Assembly: GCA_964230805.1 (NCBI GenBank)
Contig: CAXRIA010000040.1
Coordinates: 1-23,205 of the forward strand
From: Flavicella sp964230805
GTDB lineage: Bacteria > Bacteroidota > Bacteroidia > Flavobacteriales > Flavobacteriaceae
DNA length: 23,205 bases
Direction: 5' to 3'
The notes under the pieces were generated by a model. The model saw only the letters and a list, made by a program, of their open reading frames with translations. It was not told where the DNA came from and ran no database searches. The translations under genes were made by a program, and so were the position numbers. This document shows, piece by piece, positions 8,654 through 16,219 of this stretch (position 1 is the first letter of the stretch; every line of letters starts with the position of its first letter).

Positions 8654-9784
8654 TTACAGTCTGTTTGCCATTTGCCTTACCATCTTATTTTTCCAATCTG
8701 CAAAATCTCCTGCTAAAATATGTTTTCTTGCCTCTCTAGTCAACCACAAATAAAAGCCTAGGTTGTGAATGGTGGCAATTTGTTTTCCAAGCATTTCATT
8801 CGAAGCAAACAAATGCCGCAAATAAGCTTTTGAATAGGCCGTATCTACCCAAGTAATATTCATCGGATCCACTGGAGAAAAGTCGTCTTCCCATTTCTTA
8901 TTTTTAATATTGATGCTTCCTTCGGAAGTAAACAACATTCCATTACGTGCATTTCTTGTCGGCATCACACAGTCAAACATGTCTACACCCAAGGCAATAT
9001 TTTCTAAAATATTGATCGGTGTACCTACGCCCATCAAGTAGCGCGGTTTGTCCTCAGGCAGTACGCTGCAAACCACATCTGTCATGGCGTACATTTCTTC
9101 GGCAGGTTCTCCTACAGAAAGCCCACCAATGGCATTTCCTTCGGCTCCTACACTTGCAATATACTCCGCTGATTGTTTTCTCAAATCTTTGTAAGTACTT
9201 CCTTGTACTATTGGGAAAAACGTTTGGCCATATCCGTATTTGTACGGTAATTTTTCCAAATGATTCATACAACGATCCAACCAGCGATGTGTCATATGCA
9301 TGGATCTTCGCGCATATTTAAAATCGCATGGATAGGGGGTGCATTCGTCAAAGGCCATGATGATGTCGGCTCCTATGCTGCGCTGTATCTCCATTACATT
9401 TTCGGGTGAAAAAAAATGCATGGATCCGTCAATGTGACTTTTAAAGTTTACACCGGCTTCTTTTATTTTTCGTCTACCAGAAAGGGAATATACTTGATAG
9501 CCACCGCTGTCGGTCAAAATAGGTCGATCCCAATTCATGAATTTATGAAGGCCTCCTGCTTTCTCCAAAATGGGTGTCTTCGGACGCAAATAAAGATGAT
9601 ATGTATTACCGAGAATAATATCAGGATTGATTTCTTCTTTGAGTTCTTTTTGATGTACTCCTTTCACTGTTCCCATAGTGCCGACAGGCATAAATATGGG
9701 GGTTTCTATTGGACCATGGTCTGTGGTCATGACTCCGGCTCTGGCTTTGCTCTGCGGATCTTTCGATTTTATTTCAAACTTCAT
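8654..9784 (-). CDS. tgt: tRNA-guanine transglycosylase (queuine tRNA-ribosyltransferase)
   Basis: Tgt exchanges guanine-34 in the GUN anticodons of Asp, Asn, His and Tyr tRNAs for preQ1 in bacteria, on the way to queuosine. I chose the ATG at 9784 (376 residues, MKFEIK), not the TTG three codons upstream, because E. coli Tgt also begins MKFE. Substrate and catalytic motifs are intact: LTDSGGYQVYSL (Asp92), DECTPYP, GGLSVGEP and DMFDCVMPTRNARNG (nucleophile Asp271). The zinc site is not: residues aligning without gaps to the three E. coli cysteines (CDCYTC) are Asn309, Thr311 and Asp314, while the ligand histidine is kept (His340 in TIHN). No cysteine occurs after residue 272. The gene heads tgt-lptFG-accA, with a promoter box directly before the ATG. 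Confidence 0.96.
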   Translation of the reverse strand: MKFEIKSKDPQSKARAGVMTTDHGPIETPIFMPVGTMGTVKGVHQKELKEEINPDIILGNTYHLYLRPKTPILEKAGGLHKFMNWDRPILTDSGGYQVYSLSGRRKIKEAGVNFKSHIDGSMHFFSPENVMEIQRSIGADIIMAFDECTPYPCDFKYARRSMHMTHRWLDRCMNHLEKLPYKYGYGQTFFPIVQGSTYKDLRKQSAEYIASVGAEGNAIGGLSVGEPAEEMYAMTDVVCSVLPEDKPRYLMGVGTPINILENIALGVDMFDCVMPTRNARNGMLFTSEGSINIKNKKWEDDFSPVDPMNITWVDTAYSKAYLRHLFASNEMLGKQIATIHNLGFYLWLTREARKHILAGDFADWKNKMVRQMANRL

Positions 9785-9790
9785 AGGGGG

Positions 9791-9821
9791 CAAAGATAAT
9801 CGAAAGTCTCCTAGTCTGAAA
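9791..9821 (-). promoter_or_regulatory. Promoter of tgt, abutting the start codon
   Basis: On the minus strand TTTC (9821-9818), a 19-base spacer and a perfect -7 box TATCTTTG (9798-9791) fit the Bacteroidetes consensus with one mismatch in the -33 element. Only six bases (CCCCCT) separate the box from the ATG at 9784, so the mRNA is predicted to have almost no leader. Confidence 0.65.
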
Positions 9822-9910
9822 GCAATTTTAAAAACATTCAGATTTTCTTATTGTCCTCATAAAAGGTTTCAATTGCACATAAAATAACACGGCTGTGTTG
9901 ATTTATTTAG

Positions 9911-9918
9911 TAGCTTTG
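9911..9918 (+). promoter_or_regulatory. Possible -7 box of the hemJ promoter
   Basis: TAGCTTTG matches TAnnTTTG exactly and lies 37 bases before the hemJ ATG. No TTTG-like -33 element is seen at the right distance, so this is a weak call. Confidence 0.35.
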
Positions 9919-9955
9919 TTCGACACATAGTAAGTGGCTTCTAAACTACCTAAAA

Positions 9956-10537
9956 ATGCATTATTTATACTATATCAAAGCTTTGCATATCATTTTTGTT
10001 ATTACTTGGTTTGCAGGTCTTTTTTACATCGTACGTTTGTTTGTCTATCATGCGGAGGCTGAAAAGAAAGAGGAGCCTGCAAAAAGCATTTTGCAAAACC
10101 AATACAAGATTATGAGCAAACGGCTTTGGTATATCATTACTTGGCCTTCTGCGATCTTGGCAAGTTTTTTTGCATTTGTGATGTTGTATTTGCTTCCCGA
10201 ATTTTTAACACAGGCTTGGATGTGGGTAAAATTGTCCTTTGTATTTTTGTTGTATCTCTACCAATGGGGCTGCCACTCAATTTACCGTCAACTGCAAAAT
10301 GATATCGTAAAATACAGTGCGTCACAAATGCGAATATGGAATGAAGGCGCAACGATTATTCTTTTTTCTGTGGTTTTTTTGGTGGAATTGCAAAATGGAA
10401 TCAATTGGATATGGGGTCTTGTCGGTCTTTTTATATTTGCTTTTGTTCTTTTATTTTTCATCAAACTTTACAAAAAAACAAGAGCAAAAAAAAATTGGGA
10501 TACTTCAAATCAAAAGTCTAATTCTTCAGACCCATAA
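9956..10537 (+). CDS. hemJ: HemJ-type protoporphyrinogen IX oxidase
   Basis: The 193-residue membrane protein matches the HemJ (formerly UPF0093) family, which oxidises protoporphyrinogen IX to protoporphyrin IX, the penultimate step of heme synthesis, in bacteria lacking HemG and HemY. The N-terminus IKALHIIFVITWFAGLFY is the family hallmark and holds conserved His11. WVKLSF carries conserved Lys92, and MRIWNE (Arg126, Asn129) is near the family C-terminal motif. I count four or five membrane segments, at about 9-30, 58-80, 88-108, 131-147 and 150-170, followed by a basic and serine-rich tail. The last 20 bases overlap the end of the convergent glycosyltransferase gene, and no hairpin lies between them. 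Confidence 0.9.
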   Translation: MHYLYYIKALHIIFVITWFAGLFYIVRLFVYHAEAEKKEEPAKSILQNQYKIMSKRLWYIITWPSAILASFFAFVMLYLLPEFLTQAWMWVKLSFVFLLYLYQWGCHSIYRQLQNDIVKYSASQMRIWNEGATIILFSVVFLVELQNGINWIWGLVGLFIFAFVLLFFIKLYKKTRAKKNWDTSNQKSNSSDP

Positions 10538-11660
10538 TTTCTCCTCTTCCATCTGAAGAATTGCTGCCAATAACATAGTTTTTGTCTTTCGGATGTATTT
10601 TAAAAATGCAATCTTCCGCAGAAACGAGTGTCATAATTTCTATTATTTTTTCGAAAGACAAATACATGCCATCAAACCAGACCTCTTTGATATCGTTCTT
10701 TTTTATATAAGAATTAAGTTGGTTGTAAGATTTAAATTTGGCGACTTTCAAAGTACGGTTGATTTGTTTCTCTAAAGAAATTTTACGCTCTCCTACATAC
10801 AGTACTCGCTCACGTTCTTTTACAAGTATGGGGGTGTCGGAGAGCTGAATGTATTTTATCAAAAACCACAATTTGCTTCCCAACTTCATTAAGAAATTAC
10901 GCGCTGTGTTTGATTGAAAGTGTTTCTTGTAAAAAATTTCCATAGCGCCGTGAAAATAATTGAGATACTTCACATCTTTACGGGTAGATTCTCCTTTAAA
11001 ATGTATGACTTTTGTCGTTCCCAAATAATAGTTTTGATAGTTCTTTTTTAAAAGTGTGTAACTTAAATCTATGTCTTCTCCATACATAAAATAATCTTCA
11101 TCAAAGCCGCCTACTTCCAAATAGACTTTCTTTTTCAAGAGCATAAAAGCCCCCACAAGCACCTCAATTTGTCCGGTTTCGTCTTTCGCTAGCTTACCAT
11201 TGTAATAGGTCGTCTTTTCATTGTTTTGGCCCATCAATTTATAAAACGTAGCTTTTAAAGTGGGAATGCCTCGTTTGCTTTCTGGTAAAAACATTCCTGC
11301 TCCATCGACCAATTGCACTCCAAGGGCTCCTAAATTTTTCTTTTGATCTGCAAAATTCAAAATCTTTTCAAACGTGTTTTCTGAAACCACTGTATCTGGG
11401 TTCAAAATCAAGACATACTCACCTTTTGCGTTGGCAACTGCTTGATTGTTTGCTTTGGAAAAACCGACATTTTCTGTGTTTCGTATCAATCGAACGTCAG
11501 GGAAGTTTTGCAATACCATGTCACAACTGTCATCAGAAGAAACATTGTCCACCACAATAATTTCTGACTCTATATTTTCAGCCGCTTTTTGAACACTCAT
11601 CAAACAGAGTTCCAAAAAATAGCGCACATTGTAATTGACGATGACTATAGATAACTTCAT
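10518..11660 (-). CDS. Glycosyltransferase family 2 protein with C-terminal Rossmann-like domain
   Basis: I chose the ATG at 11660 (380 residues, MKLSIVIVNYN) over the in-frame TTG at 11681, because GT2 enzymes begin just before this strand. Residues 1-225 form a GT-A catalytic domain with SIVIVNYN, VVDNVSSDDS, ENVGFSKANNQ, the metal-binding NPDT (Asp89) and GGFDEDYFMYGEDIDLS (acceptor region and likely base). It resembles rhamnosyl- or galactosyl-type transferases, but donor and acceptor are unknown. After a short hydrophobic or helical stretch (about 255-272), residues 285-376 look like a separate nucleotide-binding-like domain: VLYVGERK, KEVWFD and FKIHPKDKNYVIGSNSSDGRGE. The gene follows recR by 68 bases, probably in one transcript, and overlaps the end of hemJ. 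It may act in cell-surface glycan synthesis. Confidence 0.88.
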   Translation of the reverse strand: MKLSIVIVNYNVRYFLELCLMSVQKAAENIESEIIVVDNVSSDDSCDMVLQNFPDVRLIRNTENVGFSKANNQAVANAKGEYVLILNPDTVVSENTFEKILNFADQKKNLGALGVQLVDGAGMFLPESKRGIPTLKATFYKLMGQNNEKTTYYNGKLAKDETGQIEVLVGAFMLLKKKVYLEVGGFDEDYFMYGEDIDLSYTLLKKNYQNYYLGTTKVIHFKGESTRKDVKYLNYFHGAMEIFYKKHFQSNTARNFLMKLGSKLWFLIKYIQLSDTPILVKERERVLYVGERKISLEKQINRTLKVAKFKSYNQLNSYIKKNDIKEVWFDGMYLSFEKIIEIMTLVSAEDCIFKIHPKDKNYVIGSNSSDGRGEIMGLKN

Positions 11661-11728
11661 TTTTAATTTTTCTTGATCCAATTGCGAATTGATAAAACGA
11701 AATATTCGCTTCTTATTGCAATGACTCC

Positions 11729-12346
11729 TTAAAGTTTCAATGATTTTTCAAAAGGAATTCGATTGGCAATACTTCGCCCGAGGGTTACTTCGTCTGTGTA
11801 TTGCAGTTCGTCTCCCACCGAAATTCCTCTCGCAATGGTTGAAATAGCCACTTCTTGATCTTGCAATTGTTTGTAAATGTAAAAATTGGTAGTATCGCCC
11901 TCCATGGTAGAGCTCAAAGCTAGAATCAGTTCCTTTACAGTTCCTTGTTTCACTTTTTCGACCAAACTTTCAATGGTTAAATTGTGAGGCCCTATGCCTT
12001 CCATCGGTGATATTTTCCCTCCTAAAACATGGTACAAGCCATTGTACTGAACGGTATTTTCAATCGCCATCACATCTCGTATGTCTTCTACAACACAAAC
12101 CACCTCGCTGATCCGTTTGGGATTGGAACAAATAGCACACAAATCTGTGTCAGAAATATTGTGACAGCTCTTGCATAATTTTACCTCTTCAACCAAATTG
12201 TTCAATGCATTTGTCAAGTGCGAGGTATGATTCTTAGGTCTTTTTAATAGATGTAAAACCAATCTTAAGGCTGTTTGCTTTCCAATACCTGGCAGATTGG
12301 AAACTTCATTTACAGCGTTTTCTAAAAGTTTTGAGGAGAAATTCAT
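11729..12346 (-). CDS. recR: Recombination mediator protein RecR
   Basis: RecR (205 residues, family length about 200) works with RecO and RecF to load RecA on single-stranded DNA at gaps during recombinational repair. The helix-hairpin-helix LPGIGKQTALRL is at 18-29. The four-cysteine zinc finger is complete (Cys58, Cys61, Cys70, Cys73). The Toprim domain runs from about 81 to 175 with VCVVEDIRDVMAIE and YHVLGGKISPMEGIGP. The C-terminal ARGISVGDELQYTDEVTLGRSIANR is also typical. The gene diverges from the symporter gene, and a -7 box lies four bases before its ATG. Confidence 0.96.
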   Translation of the reverse strand: MNFSSKLLENAVNEVSNLPGIGKQTALRLVLHLLKRPKNHTSHLTNALNNLVEEVKLCKSCHNISDTDLCAICSNPKRISEVVCVVEDIRDVMAIENTVQYNGLYHVLGGKISPMEGIGPHNLTIESLVEKVKQGTVKELILALSSTMEGDTTNFYIYKQLQDQEVAISTIARGISVGDELQYTDEVTLGRSIANRIPFEKSLKL

Positions 12347-12350
12347 GTCA

Positions 12351-12358
12351 CAAATGTA
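12351..12358 (-). promoter_or_regulatory. -7 box of the recR promoter, next to the start codon
   Basis: On the minus strand TACATTTG matches TAnnTTTG exactly and is separated from the recR ATG by only TGAC. A weak -33 candidate, GTTT (12379-12376), lies 17 bases upstream of it. If used, the transcript would be leaderless or nearly so. Confidence 0.45.
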
Positions 12359-12428
12359 AGCATAATGCCCATGTAAAACTTACAGTTGTTTCATTTTTCA
12401 TTTTATTTTCTAGATGCGCAACCTTTTC

Positions 12429-12577
12429 CTATTGACCTACCCCATTCAAAACACCGTTCAGTCCAATGGCTAGAAATACAATGAATTCCTTATCGATTTT
12501 TGCATCACCCTGTAGAAGATTTCTGATGTATTGAATCGGAAATCAAATTGTTTCTTCGTTTCTTTGTGTTTTACCAT
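12429..12577 (-). other. Two overlapping short open frames in the recR-symporter gap, possible gene remnant
   Basis: In the 246-base gap between recR and the symporter gene, the minus strand has a 35-codon ATG frame (12577-12470, beginning MVKHKETKKQ) and, one frame over, a stretch open from about 12531 to a stop at 12429 that reads QYIRNLLQGDAKIDKEF and then FLAIGLNGVLNG. Read together they resemble a small gene with a frameshift, but I recognise no family and chance is quite possible. Confidence 0.2.
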
Positions 12578-12592
12578 AGAACAAAGATCTTC

Positions 12593-14056
12593 ATGCAAGC
12601 TGAACATATTCTCATTATCATAACCGCTTATTTTTGTTTGTTATTGACCATTTCTTATTTTACTGGAAAACAAGATTCCAATCAAGATTTTTTTATCGCA
12701 AATAAAAAATCGCCTTGGTATGTTGTGGCTTTTGGTATGATTGGCGCCTCACTTTCTGGGGTTACCTTTATTTCTGTGCCAGGCTGGGTACAAGACAGCC
12801 AGTTCAGTTATTTGCAAATTGTGATCGGATATTTCTTCGGTTATCTCGCCATCGCGTACCTACTACTTCCAATTTACTACAAACTCAAGATCACTTCTAT
12901 CTACGAATATTTGAACATCCGTTTTGGCACTACCAGTCACAAAACGGGCGCATTTTTCTTTTTTGTTTCTAGAGTTTTAGGGGCTGCTTTTCGGCTCTTT
13001 TTAGTTGCGACTGTTTTGCAGTATTTCATATTTGATACTTGGAACATACCTTTCGAATTTACGGTAACGTTTTCCATTCTATTGATATGGCTCTACACAT
13101 TTAAGGGAGGAATCAAAACAATTGTCTGGACAGACACCTTGCAAACTTTTTTTATGATCGCTGCAGTTGTCACGGCCATATATATACTAAATAATTACTT
13201 TACTTTAAATAATGTAAACTACTTACAATCAAGTAGTTTTAAAGAGTATTCAAAAATATTTTTTACGGATGACATTACCAATAAAAAATATTGGCTTAAG
13301 TCTGTTTTAGGCGGTATGTTTATCGCTATTTCTATGACAGGACTTGATCAAGATATGATGCAAAAAAATCTAACTTGCCGAAATGTAAAGGAAGCGCAAT
13401 GGAACATTATCTCTTTGGGTACCGTTTTGATTATGGTAAATTTTATTTTTCTTTTTTTAGGTGCACTGTTATTCCTTTATGCCGAGCATAACCAAATTCA
13501 AATGCCACGAATGGATAGTCAAATAAAAACAGATCTTCTATTTCCCGAAATCGCATTGAAACACGAGCTTGGCATGCCACTGGCAATTATGTTTGTACTC
13601 GGACTCATAGCTGCTGCATACTCAAGTGCTGACAGTGCATTGACTTCTTTGACGACTTCTTTTTGCTTTGATTTCTTAAACTTCGGAAAAAAAACCACCG
13701 TTTCACAGAAAAAAATTCGTAAAAATGTTCATGTTGGAGTTTCGCTACTTCTGATCATCGTTATTGTTGCATTCAAGCGTGTTTTGAATGAAAATGTTAT
13801 TAGCAGCTTGTTGACAGTGGCCACCTATACATACGGCCCCTTGTTAGGTTTGTTTGCTTTTGGCATTTTTACAAAACACTCCATCCACGACAAATTTACA
13901 CCTGCGATTGCTTTACTGGCCATTGTTTTCACTTGGTTTTTACACAATCATTCAAAAAGCCTATTATTTAACTATGTCTTTGGCTATGAATTAATCATTT
14001 TTAACGGCGTATTCATGTTTTTAGGCCTCTATTTAATTCGCAACAAAACAGAGTAG
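12593..14056 (+). CDS. Sodium:solute symporter (SSS family)
   Basis: The 487-residue protein is a sodium-coupled solute importer of the inner membrane (SSS, LeuT fold). I chose the ATG at 12593 (MQAEHILIII), which places the first membrane helix at the N-terminus; a TTG 45 bases upstream would add an atypical polar extension. About 13 membrane helices are visible. Family features include the early FFIANKKSPW, GASLSGVTFISVPGWV, TFKGGIKTIVWTDTLQ, GLDQDMMQKN and, in helix 8, AAAYSSADSALTSLTT, which carries the sodium-site serines. The substrate cannot be told from sequence. It diverges from recR and pdxH begins 27 bases later, so they may be cotranscribed. No clear promoter box is seen upstream. 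Confidence 0.9.
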   Translation: MQAEHILIIITAYFCLLLTISYFTGKQDSNQDFFIANKKSPWYVVAFGMIGASLSGVTFISVPGWVQDSQFSYLQIVIGYFFGYLAIAYLLLPIYYKLKITSIYEYLNIRFGTTSHKTGAFFFFVSRVLGAAFRLFLVATVLQYFIFDTWNIPFEFTVTFSILLIWLYTFKGGIKTIVWTDTLQTFFMIAAVVTAIYILNNYFTLNNVNYLQSSSFKEYSKIFFTDDITNKKYWLKSVLGGMFIAISMTGLDQDMMQKNLTCRNVKEAQWNIISLGTVLIMVNFIFLFLGALLFLYAEHNQIQMPRMDSQIKTDLLFPEIALKHELGMPLAIMFVLGLIAAAYSSADSALTSLTTSFCFDFLNFGKKTTVSQKKIRKNVHVGVSLLLIIVIVAFKRVLNENVISSLLTVATYTYGPLLGLFAFGIFTKHSIHDKFTPAIALLAIVFTWFLHNHSKSLLFNYVFGYELIIFNGVFMFLGLYLIRNKTE

Positions 14057-14083
14057 TCAGAAATTTATGCTTACTTTTGAGTT

Positions 14084-14731
14084 ATGGAAAAAGACCTAAG
14101 CAATTACAGAAAATCATATCAAAAAGGACAGCTTTTAAAAGCTACTGCCCCTGAAAATCCATTGGAATTGTTTCAAAAATGGTTTCATGAAGTGGAAGAA
14201 TTTGGAAATACCGAAGAACCCAATGCCATGACTTTAGCAACGATTGGCAAAGACTCATTTCCAAAAAGCCGCGTTGTCTTACTAAAAAAGCTCACATGGG
14301 AAGGCTTTATTTTTTACACCAATTACAAAAGTGAAAAAGGGAAAGCCATTGCAGAAAACCCGAACGTGTGTTTGTCTTTTTTCTGGCAAGGTCTCGAACA
14401 ACAAGTGATTGTCAAAGGAATGGCAGAAAAAATTGCGGCGAATTTATCGGATGGTTATTTTGAATCAAGACCCAATGGTAGCAAATTAGGCGCATGGGCA
14501 TCCAATCAGAGTGAAATCATTGAAAAAAGAGAGGTTTTAGAAGACAACTTAAAACGATTTGAAGAAAAATTTAAAAACCAAGAGATTCCTCGGCCTGAGC
14601 ATTGGGGAGGCTACCTTGTAAAACCTGTGTCCATCGAGTTTTGGCAAGGAAGAGACAATCGAATGCACGACAGATTACGCTACATACTGCAAGATGATTT
14701 TAGCTGGAAAATTGAACGATTGGCCCCTTAA
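14084..14731 (+). CDS. pdxH: Pyridoxamine/pyridoxine 5'-phosphate oxidase
   Basis: PdxH (215 residues, family about 215) uses FMN and oxygen to oxidise pyridoxine or pyridoxamine 5'-phosphate to pyridoxal 5'-phosphate, in the cytoplasm as a dimer. It shows the split-barrel flavin fold with AMTLATIGKDSFPKSRVVLLK, GFIFYTNYKSEKG (FMN phosphate contacts), VCLSFFWQGLEQQV, SRPNGSKLGAWAS and the C-terminal signature PEHWGGY through FWQGRDNRMHDRL. The gene follows the symporter gene by 27 bases. A TACTTTTG box at 14072-14079 ends four bases before the ATG, but no -33 element is seen, so its use as a promoter is uncertain. A 90-base gap separates it from sixA. Confidence 0.96.
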   Translation: MEKDLSNYRKSYQKGQLLKATAPENPLELFQKWFHEVEEFGNTEEPNAMTLATIGKDSFPKSRVVLLKKLTWEGFIFYTNYKSEKGKAIAENPNVCLSFFWQGLEQQVIVKGMAEKIAANLSDGYFESRPNGSKLGAWASNQSEIIEKREVLEDNLKRFEEKFKNQEIPRPEHWGGYLVKPVSIEFWQGRDNRMHDRLRYILQDDFSWKIERLAP

Positions 14732-14770
14732 TTCGCTCCTAGAGACGACTTATTTTTTCCATAAAAAAAA

Positions 14771-14801
14771 TTTCAGATTCTTTTCGCTTTCGCTATCTTT
14801 G
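14771..14801 (+). promoter_or_regulatory. Promoter of the sixA-ppx operon
   Basis: TTTC at 14771-14774, a 19-base spacer and a perfect TATCTTTG at 14794-14801 fit the Bacteroidetes consensus with one -33 mismatch. It has the same layout as the tgt promoter. The start codon is 20 bases downstream. Confidence 0.65.
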
Positions 14802-14821
14802 ATACTATCTACAAGAATTAA

Positions 14822-15310
14822 ATGAAAACAATATATATTGTTCGGCACGCCAAGTCATCTTGGGAATACCAAGGAATCAAGGACATGGATCGCCCTTTGA
14901 AAAAGAGAGGTATCAACGACGCTTACCTTGTTTCTGCAATTTTAAAAGAAAAAATACCCAAGCCTGATGCTTTTATTACCAGCAGTGCCATTCGAGCCTT
15001 ATCCACAGCTGTTGTTTTTTGCAACAACTTTGGATTTCCTCTTTCCAATTTAAAAATCAATAAGTCGCTCTACAACTTTAGCGATGGCTATTTAGTAAAA
15101 ACAATCAAAGCTTTGGACGATGAATTCGATTCTGCCATTGTTTTCAGTCATGACCACGGAATCAATGATTTTGTCAATAAATTTGGAAGTGAAAGTATCG
15201 CCCATGTTCCCACGTGTGGTGTCATTGGCATTCAATTTGATAACAATCATTGGAAAAGTATTAAAAAAGGCACCACGGTATTAAAAGAATTCCCGAAATT
15301 TCACAAATAA
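14822..15310 (+). CDS. sixA: SixA-type phosphohistidine phosphatase
   Basis: The 162-residue protein is a small histidine phosphatase. It has IVRHAKSSW at the N-terminus (Arg8 and the phosphate-accepting His9), the third-position arginine in SSAIRALSTA (Arg58) and the second catalytic histidine in FSHDHGIND (His110), where other SixA proteins have a GHN-type motif. Length and the RHAKS signature fit SixA, which in E. coli removes phosphate from histidine residues of phosphotransfer proteins. Its substrate here is unknown. It is the first gene of a tight plus-strand set with ppx (13 bases on) and the cyclophilin lipoprotein gene, under its own promoter. Confidence 0.85.
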   Translation: MKTIYIVRHAKSSWEYQGIKDMDRPLKKRGINDAYLVSAILKEKIPKPDAFITSSAIRALSTAVVFCNNFGFPLSNLKINKSLYNFSDGYLVKTIKALDDEFDSAIVFSHDHGINDFVNKFGSESIAHVPTCGVIGIQFDNNHWKSIKKGTTVLKEFPKFHK

Positions 15311-15323
15311 CAATTATCTCAAT

Positions 15324-16217
15324 TTGATAGAAATCAAAAAATACGGAGCTATTGACATCGGATCGAATGCCATTCGTCTTTTGATTTGCAATGTTATTTT
15401 GAAAAAGAAGGAAAAACCAAAATTCAAAAAATCTTCTTTGGTAAGAGTCCCTATTCGTTTGGGTGCTGATACTTTCAATTCAGGTGTTATTTCTGATGAA
15501 AACGGTCGTCGTATGATGGATGCAATGAAGGCCTTCCAATTGCTTATGAATGTACATGGGGTTGAAAAATACAAGGCTTGTGCTACGTCTGCGATGAGAA
15601 ATGCAGAAAATGGAAACAAACTAATCAAAACCATTAAAGAAAAGTCTGGAATCGATATCGAGATCATTAACGGAACAAAAGAGGCTGAAATCATTGCTTC
15701 TACCGATCTATCAGAATTCATCGAAGGACACAAAGCCTATTTATACGTAGATGTCGGAGGAGGTAGTACCGAATTTACTGTTTTTTCAAAAGGGAAAATT
15801 ACCGCTTCGAAATCTTTTAAACTGGGTACTGTCAGACTCCTGAACAAAGAAAAAAGCAACAAAAAAACTTGGAAAGAAATTCAAGCATGGATTGCAATAA
15901 ACACACAAAATCTCAAAAAAATTGTACTCATAGGGTCCGGAGGAAACATCAACAAGATTTTCAAAATGTCTAGACAAGCCCCTGAAAAGCCGCTCTCCTT
16001 TATTTATATGAAGGCACACTATCAGTTTCTAAAAAAAATGTCATACAACGATCGTATTGTAGAACTCGGATTAAATCCGGATCGTGCCGACGTTATTGTT
16101 CCGGCAACCAAAATATACCTTTCTGCGATGAAATGGTCTGGTGCCAAGAAAATTTACGTTCCAAAAATTGGTCTTGCCGATGGCATTATTAAAAGTCTGT
16201 ACCACGGTATTCTATAA
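15324..16217 (+). CDS. Ppx/GppA family phosphatase (exopolyphosphatase type)
   Basis: The 297-residue protein belongs to the short Ppx/GppA class, which in Bacteroidetes and Actinobacteria lacks the C-terminal domains of E. coli Ppx. These ASKHA-fold enzymes cleave terminal phosphate from polyphosphate or pppGpp. Phosphate-1 motif GAIDIGSNAIRLLI is at 8-21, a catalytic-region glutamate lies in NGTKEAE (Glu120), and phosphate-2 motif YVDVGGGSTEF is at 141-151; a third glycine motif IGSGGNINK follows. The only plausible start is the TTG at 15324: there is no in-frame ATG between the sixA end and the first motif, and the first motif begins eight residues after it. This rare start may lower expression relative to sixA. 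Which of polyphosphate or pppGpp is the substrate cannot be told. Confidence 0.88.
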   Translation: MIEIKKYGAIDIGSNAIRLLICNVILKKKEKPKFKKSSLVRVPIRLGADTFNSGVISDENGRRMMDAMKAFQLLMNVHGVEKYKACATSAMRNAENGNKLIKTIKEKSGIDIEIINGTKEAEIIASTDLSEFIEGHKAYLYVDVGGGSTEFTVFSKGKITASKSFKLGTVRLLNKEKSNKKTWKEIQAWIAINTQNLKKIVLIGSGGNINKIFKMSRQAPEKPLSFIYMKAHYQFLKKMSYNDRIVELGLNPDRADVIVPATKIYLSAMKWSGAKKIYVPKIGLADGIIKSLYHGIL

Positions 16218-16219
16218 GC

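Noticed and set aside
9785..9793. TTG upstream start for tgt (and similar TTG extensions for hisS, the glycosyltransferase, the symporter and pntA1)
   Set aside because: In each case the family N-terminus begins at the nearby ATG, or, for pntA1, the protein continues past the window edge.
15314..15733. A 139-codon open frame antisense to ppx, and similar long antisense frames inside tgt (9416-9799) and the GH81 gene (4264-4554, 4579-4866)
   Set aside because: They lie wholly inside firmly identified genes, have no recognisable motif, and their residue make-up is what antisense or shifted reading of AT-rich coding sequence gives.
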